Source: an uncultured Bacteroidales bacterium (GTDB taxonomy: Bacteria > Bacteroidota > Bacteroidia > Bacteroidales > P3). From it: a DNA stretch of 43,399 bases. Within the stretch, counting starts at the first letter, position 1; each line of letters opens with the position of its first letter. Below are positions 8,196 to 17,002 of the stretch, in pieces. The stretch lies in NCBI GenBank assembly GCA_900319865.1, contig ONQD01000017.1, forward strand, positions 1 through 43,399. Reading direction: 5' to 3'. The translations under genes were made by a program, and so were the position numbers. The notes beneath the pieces are model-generated. The model made no database searches. It was not told the DNA's origin and worked only from the letters and a program-made list of their open reading frames with translations.

Positions 8196-8229
8196 ACCGC
8201 CCGCGGGATTATTTCATTCCGCGGGCGGT
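8196..8229. terminator. GC-rich bidirectional hairpin
   Basis: ACCGCCCGCGG at 8196-8206 pairs perfectly with 8219-8229 around a 12-nt loop. On the plus strand it is followed by TTTTGATTTG, a reasonable intrinsic terminator for the GH3 gene. The right arm encodes the last residues (TARG) of the convergent DnaJ-family gene, whose stop codon lies in the loop. Confidence 0.8.
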
Positions 8230-9072
8230 TTTGATTTGTTCGTATGCTTCGTTGATTTCGCGGAACTGTGCTTCGGCGTTTTTCTTTACCTCTTCACCGA
8301 GGCCTTCCACCTTGTCGGGATGATATTTCATGGCCAAACGGCGATAGGCTTTCTTGACTTCCTCGTCGGTGGCCGAACGCTCCAGACCCAAAACCTTGTA
8401 GGGGTCTTTCTTGGGTTCGGAATAGGATGACCTGCCGCCGCTGGAGTATCCGGAATAACTTGAATAGTCTGACTGGTAATTGTTGTAGCTGTTTCCGTTA
8501 TTTGTGTTGACATGACGGTAGAACATCGACACAAAGTCGTTCGTGTTGATGCCCAAACCACGGACTATGGCCTTGATAGCGTTGTTCTCAGCGTTGCTGT
8601 ACGAGCCGTCGGCCACAGCCAAACCAAAGAGGAAGTCCACCATGTGGTAGCGTGTGGTGTAGTCGGTGTTCTGCTTGATTTGGGAGCAAACACTGTTGAT
8701 GTCGATATTGGTAGTGGGTTTCACCATATCGCGCAGCAATAGCAGATAATTTTTGCCTTTCTCCTCGCCATAGTTGTTCAAGAGGAAACGCTTGACATAT
8801 TCAAGTTCGGAGCGGCGCACCTCACCGTCGGCTTTCATGGTGTAGGCAATCAGAATCAGCAGTGCCACATTGAGGTCTTCCTGAGTACCGGTGTTGTGGA
8901 AACGGCCACGGCGTGAACCATAGTCATCGCTGTCGTAATTGCCAGAACCGCTGCCAATGCTACCGGAGAAACCTTTCTCGATGGTGGCGCCCAGAATGTA
9001 TCCCAATATGCCACCGATGGGGCCCATAGTCGCCCAGCCAAGGCCGGTTATTATCCATTTTGTTAATCCCAT
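8209..9072 (-). CDS. TerB-like and C-terminal DnaJ domain protein (DjlA-like)
   Basis: The 287-residue protein begins with a Gly-rich hydrophobic stretch (residues 1-33) that may anchor it to the membrane. A helical TerB/DjlA-type domain follows from about 65 to 185, with acidic ADGEV and ADGSY motifs. Then comes a Ser/Tyr/Asn-rich linker and a J domain over the last 67 residues containing YHPDKV, whose HPD motif is needed to stimulate Hsp70. It is probably a co-chaperone of DnaK. The domain order matches DjlA. The client is unknown. It converges with the GH3 gene, shares the hairpin at its 3' end, and no clear promoter box was seen. Confidence 0.82.
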   Translation of the reverse strand: MGLTKWIITGLGWATMGPIGGILGYILGATIEKGFSGSIGSGSGNYDSDDYGSRRGRFHNTGTQEDLNVALLILIAYTMKADGEVRRSELEYVKRFLLNNYGEEKGKNYLLLLRDMVKPTTNIDINSVCSQIKQNTDYTTRYHMVDFLFGLAVADGSYSNAENNAIKAIVRGLGINTNDFVSMFYRHVNTNNGNSYNNYQSDYSSYSGYSSGGRSSYSEPKKDPYKVLGLERSATDEEVKKAYRRLAMKYHPDKVEGLGEEVKKNAEAQFREINEAYEQIKTARGMK

Positions 9073-9114
9073 AGTTGTGTTAGTCTTTTAAGTTTTAGGA
9101 TTTTGTTTCGATTG

Positions 9115-12114
9115 TTATTCAACTGTCAGTTTTGTTGTGGTGGATTTGTTTTGCGAAGTGAAGGTGACATAGTAGACGCCTCCCGGCAGATTCTGAGTGT
9201 CGAAGAGTACCTTGCCAGTCGCACCGTCGGTGTGCCATACCTGTTTGCCCAGGGTATTGAATATCGCCACGCTATAGGGCTGGATGGGGTTGTCGGGTTC
9301 GATGGTGACCTGTCCATGTGCGGGATTGGGGTAGAGCGTGAATGCGCTCAAGCTGGTGGAGACGGGCTCAATCCCTTGATTCAGGAAACGCACGGAGAAT
9401 GTGCAGGTGTTCCCGTTCTCGCTTATATCGTATATCTCGAAAGAAGTTTCGGGAGTTCCGTCGGCCAGAAATGGATGGGGGTCGGAAGAGGGACCGAAAT
9501 ATGTCCTGCCAAACACATTGTTGAAAAAAGTGCCAAGATGCCCTTCCAAAGTGTCGATTCTGCTGTGTGAGCGGAAGGTGTAGTATGCGTTTGGACGGGT
9601 GAAAAAGTCGAACTCGGCGTTGCCTCCGAAGTGGTAATCAATTGGGACAGTGTCCATCCAACGGCCCATAAGCAGTGTTCTTGTGTTGATGATTTTTTCA
9701 AAGGGATCGTTGTAGTCGCGGTATTCGATAGTGAACCACTGGTTGCTGTCGATGGCTGATTTGATGTAGTACAGATTGTTGCTTTCCGAACTGCCCACGC
9801 TGTTGATGGTGTAGGTGCCGTCCTGGGCTATCTGACGCGGTGCATCGCATACATGCATGAACTTGTATTTATAGATGGCCGAATGCTGCATCATCGTTTT
9901 TCCCATAATGTCCCAAGGAACTGGTGTGTGCCCTGTCCAATTGTGGTAATGGTAGAGGTCGGGCAGCCCCAGCGAGTGTCCCATCTCGTGGCAGAAGGTT
10001 TGGACGCAGAAATAGTTAGGACCGGAGCCCTCAAACTCGAAGTTGAAGGCATCTAAGCGTTTGCCGTTGATTGTAACGATGTGTCCCACCGAGTCGTGGG
10101 GGAAGAATTCCATGTGTGGCCACAGCAACTCGCCCCATCCATCGAGGCCTCCTTTAATAATCAGCGACACGTTATCGATTTTCCCGTCGCCGTTGCCGTC
10201 TAAATTCACTGTGGAGTCCACAAGGTGGTGCTGGTCGACATAACGCATCACGCGGTCGATTAGTTCAGCCTCGCGCATGGAAATGCCTCTCTTTGGGTTG
10301 GGGATGGTGTACCCTATCGGGTTGTCCTCGCTATAAGGCCGGAAATAGTTTCTTGGCATTGTGTCTACATAAGAAACAATCCTGCTGTCATAGACCTGGT
10401 TGGCAAACACGGTGTTGAAATGGATATGACCATAGGATGAGGCTTCGAAGAATTTGGCCACACTGCCCTCCGAGGTGTTGAACATACTATCGATTCTGGG
10501 GAAAGAGTAGAAGATTTCATAGTCGTCGGCAAATCTCACAAATATCACAAGATTGGTCAGCGTTTGGTCTATAGGGCCTTCAACCACATCAAATGTTATG
10601 TATGAATTGTATGTCAAGTCATAATGCATCAATGAAATATCCTCGTCCATTCCGGCATATAGCGGCTGGTCGCTGTATTGCATCACGGCTTGGTAGCAAT
10701 CCGGTTGCAGTGATAGGGGATAAGAGAAGCGGCACACGGCAGTGTCACCGGGAAGGAGATGCAGGTGCCGTCCGTCCACACAACCCATGAATTGCCCCCT
10801 AAGGGTGTATATGTTCACACCCATATAGAGGTCGGCTACGCCATCGCCGATGTTGGTGACTTTGTAGGAACCCGACAAGCGCGAATCGGTTGTGAAGTAG
10901 GGAGCGGACATGCTAAGGTCCGAAGCCTGGGCTATTTCGCCGCGTGCATTGGTGTCGGGGTGCAGGTTCAGAATTGCCGAGTGGCTCTCGCAGAAGTTGA
11001 ATTGCGGTGTGGGCCTCAGTGCCGAAAGGCTGTAGTAGCCATTGCCTGTCCCGTTCCAGCCCCAATTGATGTGGAAGTAGTCTTCGTTGTTGTAGCCGTC
11101 GAGGATAAAGGCGTGCCCCCCTTCAACAATACCCTCTTCACCATGGGCAGCCGAAACTGCGGTGTAGAATATTGGGCGGCCTGCGGCAAGGTCGGTTTTA
11201 AGCATCTGTCTCCAGTTGCTTTCGCCTATGTATCGGGCAAAACCAATGGTGTAGTCGGTGTTGTAGTGGAAGAAGCGTTGCAAGCCGATGGCCGAGTTGG
11301 TGATTGTGGTGCCCGACGAGCCCTGACAATCAGAATTGTACTTCATCATGCTGGCCACTCCGCAGTGTGCTAACAGTTTGGCCACAGCGTCCACCTCCTG
11401 CTCCGTGCTGGAAGTGGACAGTTTATCGGGCATCAATGCATAGTTGTAGGTTGTGTTGGCAAAGTCGGCCGAGACGGTGCCGTAGTGCCAGCACTCCGAG
11501 CTTTGGCTGAGGTCGTAGTGGCTGGCGCCGTAGCCGTGTTGGGGAAACTGCCAGTAGCGCATTATCTGGCCCATAGCCAAAGCCGCGCAACCCACGGTGG
11601 GGTGGTTGTCGAACCTGGCCATAGTGCTGTCGTTGGCATAGGTGCTGTCGTAGGGCACTTGGCTGTTGTAGCCATAGCGGTATTGGTTCCATTCCGAAGT
11701 AATCAAGGCAGGCACCGAGTCGGGCAGTCCATCCTTGGGTTGCAGGGAGGTTTCGGGCAGAACGGTGACCCCCGATGCCTCGATTTCTTTCAGCTGCTCC
11801 TCATACAGGGCGAGCCAGTTTCTCAGGTTCGGCGGCATGTTGCCGGGGTCTACTGCTCCGGTGGTAGAATAGCCCAATATGGGCAAAGCCCTTGCGTCGC
11901 CGCTGGCAACAATGAAGCCACCTCCCGCGATGTTGTACACATAAAGGTGTTCCACATCGGGAATGGCAACAAGCTGCAAATGCGGATTCTGTTTATGGGC
12001 GATAATGGAGGCCTGTTCCAAGCTGTTTTGGTACACTTGCTGTTGGCTCAGAGTCTGGGCAGCAGAGGTGATAGCGACCATAATCATTGCTGCAGTCAGT
12101 AATATGTGTTTCAT
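9115..12114 (-). CDS. Secreted double protease: C10 cysteine peptidase plus M6 metallopeptidase, T9SS type A tail
   Basis: Starting from the ATG at 12114 the product has 999 residues and a signal peptide cleaved near TSAAQ (20). A C10 (streptopain-like) prodomain and peptidase fill about 20-400. The nucleophile Cys176 sits in TVGCAALAMGQ and His334 in EGGHAFILDGYN, followed by the usual HINWGWNG. From about 515 to 880 lies an M6/InhA-like metallopeptidase with HEMGHSLGLPD at 709-719 and a WDIMG Met-turn downstream. About 80 C-terminal residues form a T9SS type A sorting domain (LYPNPAHGQVTIE). The protein should be exported and attached to or released from the cell surface. Two unrelated intact active sites in one chain is unusual. 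Confidence 0.87.
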   Translation of the reverse strand: MKHILLTAAMIMVAITSAAQTLSQQQVYQNSLEQASIIAHKQNPHLQLVAIPDVEHLYVYNIAGGGFIVASGDARALPILGYSTTGAVDPGNMPPNLRNWLALYEEQLKEIEASGVTVLPETSLQPKDGLPDSVPALITSEWNQYRYGYNSQVPYDSTYANDSTMARFDNHPTVGCAALAMGQIMRYWQFPQHGYGASHYDLSQSSECWHYGTVSADFANTTYNYALMPDKLSTSSTEQEVDAVAKLLAHCGVASMMKYNSDCQGSSGTTITNSAIGLQRFFHYNTDYTIGFARYIGESNWRQMLKTDLAAGRPIFYTAVSAAHGEEGIVEGGHAFILDGYNNEDYFHINWGWNGTGNGYYSLSALRPTPQFNFCESHSAILNLHPDTNARGEIAQASDLSMSAPYFTTDSRLSGSYKVTNIGDGVADLYMGVNIYTLRGQFMGCVDGRHLHLLPGDTAVCRFSYPLSLQPDCYQAVMQYSDQPLYAGMDEDISLMHYDLTYNSYITFDVVEGPIDQTLTNLVIFVRFADDYEIFYSFPRIDSMFNTSEGSVAKFFEASSYGHIHFNTVFANQVYDSRIVSYVDTMPRNYFRPYSEDNPIGYTIPNPKRGISMREAELIDRVMRYVDQHHLVDSTVNLDGNGDGKIDNVSLIIKGGLDGWGELLWPHMEFFPHDSVGHIVTINGKRLDAFNFEFEGSGPNYFCVQTFCHEMGHSLGLPDLYHYHNWTGHTPVPWDIMGKTMMQHSAIYKYKFMHVCDAPRQIAQDGTYTINSVGSSESNNLYYIKSAIDSNQWFTIEYRDYNDPFEKIINTRTLLMGRWMDTVPIDYHFGGNAEFDFFTRPNAYYTFRSHSRIDTLEGHLGTFFNNVFGRTYFGPSSDPHPFLADGTPETSFEIYDISENGNTCTFSVRFLNQGIEPVSTSLSAFTLYPNPAHGQVTIEPDNPIQPYSVAIFNTLGKQVWHTDGATGKVLFDTQNLPGGVYYVTFTSQNKSTTTKLTVE

Positions 12115-12161
12115 GGTATTATTATTATGATTGTTGTACATTTGAAAGTGTTGCAGTGGGG

Positions 12162-14186
12162 CTATTCCTTATAGCGTGTGGCGACCACATAGCCCTCCTT
12201 CTTAACATCGCGGTTGGGCTGGGCGGTGGTAATCTCAATCTGCTTTTCGGGCACACCCAGTCCCACCAGATGGTGCTGCAGGATGTTGTTGTGGCGTTGG
12301 TGGCTCACAGAGTCTTTGGCGTTGCGCACTTGCAGCTCCATGCTGAGCACCAGGAACTCGTCGTTCTTGGCTATCTCGGCCAGCTGGTCGATTTGGTAGA
12401 GCTGCTCTGACGTGAAAGAGGGCTCTTCCATATCCACCTCTATAAATACTTCTCCGTTCTCGTTGACCGAGGCATCGCTGCCCAGCAGGCGTGCCGGCGA
12501 GGTTGCTACCTTAATTATCAGGTTGCCCAGCGTTTTCCACACCATCTTCATGTAGCTGAATTTGGGATTGTCCACGTTGCCGCTCACGGGCACAGAGAGG
12601 TTCACTTTCTCGTCCTTGTCCTTCAAGATATACAAAGCAGCGCGCACGGGCAGGTGGAGGCGGGGCTTCACGTCGGTGCGTTTCTCGCCAAACTCGGGTT
12701 TGTATATGTCTATCTCGTTCTTGCCGTTCAGTTGGCTGTGATTAATGGTATTGATGCTGCTGAAGCTGAACACGCCGTCGGCAAAGGGCATTCCGAAATA
12801 CTCCACCATATAGGGGCTGAGGTCTGTGATGTGCAGTCCCTTGATGTTGATGCTGAGGCGTTGCATCTCTTTCCAGTGGTTGATGTTGCCTGCCCATTTC
12901 ACCATTGTCACACCGCCGTTGGGCATTTTGGCAAACACGCGGGCGTTGTTGTTGCCTCTCGAACTGATGTCGTCGGCCTCAATCTTGATGTCGGTGATGG
13001 GGAACACAAAGTCGTCCTTCAAAGTGTGGTCGGCAAAAGTGAACGCCATATCGCGCAGGGCAAGGTGTCCTACACGAAGTTTCAATTCCGGCGCGGGGAC
13101 GGTGTCGGCCTCGGGAGCAGGAGCTTCTACGCTGTCGGTCTGCATGGAGGCAGAGTCGGTGGCGGAGGTACTTGGTGCCAGCAACCTCGAAAAAGTGTTG
13201 GTGCTGTCGTCGAAGAGCTCATAGCGAGTCTTCAAGCCATTTATTTCAATGCTGTTGATGTCGTAGAGATTCTGTGCGGGCACTATCTTTTTGACGTCTA
13301 CGGCAAAGTGGTTCATGCTGGCCACCGACATGTGACTGAGGTCGCGGATGTCCACATTGTCGAGATTCACTTTGGCGGCGATGGCCGCGTTGGCAAAGTC
13401 GGCAAGATTGCCTTTCGCATTGGCATTCAGTTTCAAGTGTCCTTGCAGCCGGTCAATGTAGGCCACATTGACAATATAGGGCTTTATCTGGTCCAGTTCG
13501 AAATGGTCCAGTCCCACCGAGATGTCGAAATCGCTTGTACGGCCGTCAATAAATGCCTGGGCTTGCAGAACGCCTCCGTTTTCAAACTCCAGCGTCAAAC
13601 CGGCATCGGTCTGTTCCGACCCGCCAATCGAGAAGTCGGGCACATGGAGATCCAAATCCTTGAAGCCCCAATTGCTGTTCCGTTGCACATCGTGGTAGTT
13701 CGCCCTCCCGTTCGAGAAACGGATATTGTGAAGGCTGATTACCCATGGGCTCGGAGTGGTGTCCTGCGGCTCTTCGGTTTCGGTGGTGTCGCTTTGGAGA
13801 AATTCCAGCATGCTGCTGAAATTGAACCGCGAGCCGTTTTGCAGCACCCGTACATCCAGACCCGACAGGGTGATATGGCGCAGATAAACCGTCTGGCCAA
13901 GCAGACGCAGCAGCGAAATGTCAACATCCAATGTGTCGAAGCCGGCAAACTTGTCGGTGCCGTTGTCCTCGTATATGGCCAAGCCGTTCACTGCCACATG
14001 TCCGGTGAAAAGATTCATGCCCACATGCTCCACACTTCCGCGACGTCCCAGGATGTCTTCGGTGTGGTTGTTGACATAGTTTTTGGCGACGCATCCTCCG
14101 AACAGCGTTCCGAACAATAGAACCAATAATATAAACCCAATCAGACTGGATAAAACAATCAGGCTGATTTTTAACCATTTATTCAT
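12162..14186 (-). CDS. DUF748/AsmA-like membrane-anchored protein
   Basis: The 674-residue protein starts at ATG 14186 with one transmembrane segment at about 5-30. A long periplasmic beta-rich region with AsmA/DUF748 character follows (GHVAVNGLAIY, LYILKDKDEKVNLSVPVSGNVDNPKF). Proteins of this type are thought to sit in the envelope, and AsmA relatives are linked to phospholipid or outer-membrane homeostasis. Its exact role here is not shown by sequence. A low-complexity Ala/Pro/Thr/Asp insert lies near residues 345-375. The upstream extension to 14213 lacks a signal-anchor start and would run back into the -7 box. It lies 47 bp upstream of the double protease gene, so the two may be cotranscribed. 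Confidence 0.75.
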   Translation of the reverse strand: MNKWLKISLIVLSSLIGFILLVLLFGTLFGGCVAKNYVNNHTEDILGRRGSVEHVGMNLFTGHVAVNGLAIYEDNGTDKFAGFDTLDVDISLLRLLGQTVYLRHITLSGLDVRVLQNGSRFNFSSMLEFLQSDTTETEEPQDTTPSPWVISLHNIRFSNGRANYHDVQRNSNWGFKDLDLHVPDFSIGGSEQTDAGLTLEFENGGVLQAQAFIDGRTSDFDISVGLDHFELDQIKPYIVNVAYIDRLQGHLKLNANAKGNLADFANAAIAAKVNLDNVDIRDLSHMSVASMNHFAVDVKKIVPAQNLYDINSIEINGLKTRYELFDDSTNTFSRLLAPSTSATDSASMQTDSVEAPAPEADTVPAPELKLRVGHLALRDMAFTFADHTLKDDFVFPITDIKIEADDISSRGNNNARVFAKMPNGGVTMVKWAGNINHWKEMQRLSINIKGLHITDLSPYMVEYFGMPFADGVFSFSSINTINHSQLNGKNEIDIYKPEFGEKRTDVKPRLHLPVRAALYILKDKDEKVNLSVPVSGNVDNPKFSYMKMVWKTLGNLIIKVATSPARLLGSDASVNENGEVFIEVDMEEPSFTSEQLYQIDQLAEIAKNDEFLVLSMELQVRNAKDSVSHQRHNNILQHHLVGLGVPEKQIEITTAQPNRDVKKEGYVVATRYKE

Positions 14187-14210
14187 GTTGCGTACATATT
14201 TTAAGCATTG

Positions 14211-14218
14211 CAAAGATA
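14211..14218 (-). promoter_or_regulatory. -7 box for the DUF748 gene
   Basis: The minus strand reads TATCTTTG, a perfect TAnnTTTG box, 25 bp before the ATG at 14186. No clear -33 TTTG was found at the usual distance. Confidence 0.6.
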
Positions 14219-14372
14219 TGAAAAAAAAACTATTTCTCGACCCCTTTTTTTCGATGGTTCCTCTTTTTTGTGTTGTGATGGAACTAATGACCGCAATAGT
14301 GTATGTGTACCAAGCGTTTGCAGGAATGTCCCTGCCCCCTATGCCGTTACTTTTCTGTAGCTTTGTCTGTCC

Positions 14373-14570
14373 TGTACACTCAAATTGCTCCTTCGCTGTA
14401 GGTTCGCTGAAGGTTCTCTATTTCAACGCTACTTCAACGGCATTTCAACGCTTTTAGAGCGTGGAAATGGCGTTGAAGTAATGTGAAAGTAGTGACGGCA
14501 GAGCGAAGAAATGGCGGAGCCACAGCGAATTGGAATGTCACTTTCGTCCGATTTGGGATAATCGTGTACA
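14373..14570. repeat. Imperfect inverted repeat of about 200 bp
   Basis: The core arms 14431-14452 and 14458-14480 pair over about 20 bp with few mismatches around a 5-nt loop. Farther out, TTCGCTGT near 14392-14399 is mirrored by ACAGCGAA at 14522-14529, and TGTACA occurs at 14373-14378 and 14565-14570. No reading frame lies inside. It could be a miniature mobile element or an intergenic repeat, but no target-site duplication was identified. Confidence 0.45.
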
Positions 14571-14819
14571 ATGCCACTTTGGTTTCTTTCTATTCTATCC
14601 CTGATTCATGCATTGGTGAGGCGGTAATGTAATGCTGTTCGGGATTAGGGTTGGTGCGGGTGGGGTAGGGGACTGTTGTTGTTATTACTGGGTCATAACA
14701 GTGAAGGGCTAACGAAATGGAGGGCGTGGGTTGGATTTGTAGCTGCTTTGAGGTGAATGGATTGGGAGGATTGTGGGGGTGAAATGTGAAAGAAAAACGT
14801 CTAATTTAAAAAAAAAACG

Positions 14820-14827
14820 TATTTTTG
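14820..14827 (+). promoter_or_regulatory. -7 box for small membrane protein
   Basis: TATTTTTG matches TAnnTTTG and lies 28 bp before the ATG at 14856. The -33 region is A-rich with no TTTG. Confidence 0.6.
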
Positions 14828-14855
14828 CATTTTAAATGCATAAATTGATTCTATT

Positions 14856-15365
14856 ATGAATACTACCGCTGTTAAAACTCAATCCCTTTGGCGCACTGCG
14901 CTTATTGATGTTGTATTGATTACTGTTGCCTGCTTGGTGCCTACATTGTCACACCTGGCTGCTGTGCCTCTCTATCAGCTTAATCCTATGCTGATTGTGC
15001 TTATGACTGGCATGCTGCTGGTGAACGACCGCCGCAACGCTTTTCTGCTTGCGGTGCTTCTACCTTTGGTGTCGATGCTGGCTGTGGGTATGCCCACACC
15101 GGCCAAAGCCCTTTGTATGGGGGCGGAATTGCTGACGTTGGTATCGGTATTTACACTGATGCAGAGCCGTTGGGGATTTGCATCGGCTAGTGTGGCCGGA
15201 CGTTTCACGGCTGTGGTTGCAGCCATGCTGTGCGGCAAGATGGTCTATTATGCACTGAAGGCTGTTATTATTGCTCCCGCAGTATTGATATCTACCCCAT
15301 GGACTATTCAGCTGCTGGTGATGATTGGGGTTGCATTGCTGTTTGCGTTGTTGCAGCGCAAATAA
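14856..15365 (+). CDS. Small integral membrane protein, possibly ECF transporter S component-like
   Basis: The 169-residue protein has about five hydrophobic segments, near residues 15-35, 43-56, 60-76, 85-100 and 110-165. Charged residues are confined to loops (NDRRNA, QSRWGF). Its size, the short loops and the GMPTPAKALCMGAELLTL stretch recall substrate-binding S components of energy-coupling factor vitamin transporters. I cannot assign the family or a substrate with confidence, and no ATPase or T component lies nearby. The start at 14856 follows a good -7 box by 28 bp. The next gene begins 46 bp after the stop, so the two could be cotranscribed. Confidence 0.6.
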   Translation: MNTTAVKTQSLWRTALIDVVLITVACLVPTLSHLAAVPLYQLNPMLIVLMTGMLLVNDRRNAFLLAVLLPLVSMLAVGMPTPAKALCMGAELLTLVSVFTLMQSRWGFASASVAGRFTAVVAAMLCGKMVYYALKAVIIAPAVLISTPWTIQLLVMIGVALLFALLQRK

Positions 15366-15411
15366 AATGGTAGGCTCAAGGCTGTTATTGTTATTCCAAA
15401 TACAAACGACG

Positions 15412-16215
15412 ATGAAAAAACTCTTTGTAATGCTTTTTGTCGCGGCATCGGTTGGACTGATGGCTCAAGCTGCTCCTGCCGACAGCAACGCCAAGGGCAA
15501 GGGACTCTTTTCGGTAGGTCCGCAGCGTCAGGTGCGTTTCTCGCCCGGCAATCTTCAGTATCAACCCACAACTCACCTTTGGCGGTTTGCGCCGCAGCAG
15601 AATCAGGTGCAGGGTTGGGAACCCTATTTTGCCAACGGACGATATAAAGGCTGGATAGACCTGTTTGGTTGGGGAACGGCACTCAGCCCGGAGAATTATT
15701 CTGAGTCGGCCTCGGACTACTCTTTTGTGGATTGGGGCACCTTTTGTGGGTTGCCAACCGATGGGGGACTGCGTTGGCGCACTATGTCGCTCGACGAATG
15801 GACCTACCTTTTGAGCAAACGCCCGCATGCCCGCAGGCTTTACGCTTTGGCCTATGTGGAAGGCAAGTACGGCCTTATATTGCTGCCCGACAATTGGAAA
15901 AGTCCCAAGGGGGTGTATCTGAAAACCGGTCCCAAGGAGGATTATGTGAATGTGTGCAACGAAGAGAAGTGGGCAAAACTGGAGGCTGCCGGGGCCATAT
16001 TCCTGCCCTCGGAGGTGAAACGCCTGGGCACGGAGTCGCAGGGCGGCGCATCGATATGCCATTATTGGATGACCTCGTCGAACAGCAAGAAGACTGGCGA
16101 GTCGCTCTATTTGTTGGTCGACTCGTATTTGCCGCAGGTCAAGTCGGCCTCGCGCGCCAACGGATTCTCGGTGCGTTTGGTGCAGGATGTTGAGACTGCG
16201 GAACCCGAGCAGTGA
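15412..16215 (+). CDS. Secreted FISUMP-like protein of Bacteroidetes
   Basis: The 267-residue protein starts at ATG 15412 with a signal peptide ending near LMAQAAPA. The mature part has the pattern FSVGPQRQVRFSPGNLQYQ, LWRFAPQQN, GWIDLFGWGT and later YGLILLPDNW, LEAAGAIFLPS and NGFSVRLVQ. I associate this pattern with abundant secreted or lipoprotein families of Bacteroidales related to the Fibrobacter paralogous FISUMP/sulfatase-modifying-factor-like fold. Biochemical function is unknown. The longer frame from 15325 overlaps the upstream gene and lacks a signal peptide at its start. No sorting domain or lipobox is evident. Confidence 0.7.
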   Translation: MKKLFVMLFVAASVGLMAQAAPADSNAKGKGLFSVGPQRQVRFSPGNLQYQPTTHLWRFAPQQNQVQGWEPYFANGRYKGWIDLFGWGTALSPENYSESASDYSFVDWGTFCGLPTDGGLRWRTMSLDEWTYLLSKRPHARRLYALAYVEGKYGLILLPDNWKSPKGVYLKTGPKEDYVNVCNEEKWAKLEAAGAIFLPSEVKRLGTESQGGASICHYWMTSSNSKKTGESLYLLVDSYLPQVKSASRANGFSVRLVQDVETAEPEQ

Positions 16216-16263
16216 TGTGACTGGGAGTAGTTATTGACAAAAGAGATACTGTATTTTTCAACT

Positions 16264-16953
16264 ATGAATATTGCTGTTGTTTTGGCCGGTGGGACCGGTA
16301 CAAGGGTAGGAGGTGATATACCCAAGCAGTTTGTCGAGATAGATGGTCGCAGCGTTATAGAGCGTTGCATCGACGCTTTTGATTGTGCGGAAATGATTGA
16401 TGAGGTTGCCGTAGTGGTGCATCCCGACTGGATGGAACACATGCGGCAGATAGTGTTGAAAAATAAGTGGAAGCGGGTGACGAAACTGATTGACGGAGGA
16501 AGCGAGCGGTATATGTCGAGCCTGAATGCTATAGATGCTTATATTGATTACCCCGACGACACCAACTTGTTGCTTCATGACGCGGCACGCCCGTGGGTGT
16601 CGCAGAAGGTGATAGGAAGAGTGGTGGAGGCTTTGAACCATTTCGAGGCGGTGGGGGTTGCTATTCCTTCAACCGACACGGTGTGGGAGGTGTTTCAAAC
16701 CTTTGACTCGCAGCTTTCGAAGATTGTGACTCGGATACCGGAACGCAACACTATGTGGCGTGCCCAGACCCCACAGGCATTCCGCCTGCCGTTGATAAGG
16801 GATGCCTACCAATGTGCGCTGCAAGACCCAAATTTCCGGGCAACCGACGACTGCGGTGTGGTAAAAAGATACATGCCCACAGTGAAAATCCACATCGTGG
16901 AAGGAGAAGAACAAAACCGCAAGATAACTTTTAAGGAAGACCTGCACTCGTGA
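16264..16953 (+). CDS. IspD/TarI-like cytidylyltransferase
   Basis: The 229-residue protein begins VLAGGTGTRVGGDIPKQF, the CTP-binding loop of the IspD/TarI group, and contains LLLHDAARPWVS and AQTPQAFRLPLI, both typical of that group. IspD makes CDP-methylerythritol for isoprenoids, while TarI relatives activate ribitol 5-phosphate for surface polymers. Sequence inspection alone does not separate them. A true IspD is plausible, but the phosphonate/LicD operon 2.4 kb downstream makes a role in activating a surface-polymer precursor possible too. ATG 16264 is chosen because it directly precedes the Rossmann strand. The longer frame from 16234 starts at a TTG. The gene is followed convergently by the IgGFc-binding protein. 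Confidence 0.8.
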   Translation: MNIAVVLAGGTGTRVGGDIPKQFVEIDGRSVIERCIDAFDCAEMIDEVAVVVHPDWMEHMRQIVLKNKWKRVTKLIDGGSERYMSSLNAIDAYIDYPDDTNLLLHDAARPWVSQKVIGRVVEALNHFEAVGVAIPSTDTVWEVFQTFDSQLSKIVTRIPERNTMWRAQTPQAFRLPLIRDAYQCALQDPNFRATDDCGVVKRYMPTVKIHIVEGEEQNRKITFKEDLHS

Positions 16954-17002
16954 ACTTTTTCCTGATGGGCGTTATTTCAGTCAGGATATGAATGATTGAC
17001 AA

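Larger units (their letters stand above)
14219..14855. other. Gene-poor divergent intergenic region
   Basis: This 637-bp region separates divergent genes. It holds an imperfect inverted repeat (14373-14570), G/T-rich low-complexity sequence from about 14600 to 14790, and the -7 box at 14820. Short open frames here have no coding character, and I see no RNA gene that I can name. Confidence 0.55.

Noticed and set aside
12654-14120. Plus-strand frame of 488 codons
   Set aside because: It is antisense to the DUF748 gene, which has a proper membrane anchor, a promoter and family-like sequence.
14083-14457. Plus-strand frame across the DUF748 promoter
   Set aside because: It starts inside the opposite gene, crosses its promoter and ends in the inverted repeat, with no family resemblance.
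14281-14580. Retron-like or other reverse-transcribed RNA suggested by the long palindrome
   Set aside because: No reverse transcriptase or effector gene lies nearby; a repeat element is the simpler reading.
16252-16259. TATTTTTC as promoter of the IspD/TarI-like gene
   Set aside because: The last base departs from TAnnTTTG, the -33 spacing is wrong, and it lies so close to the ATG that it is not convincing.
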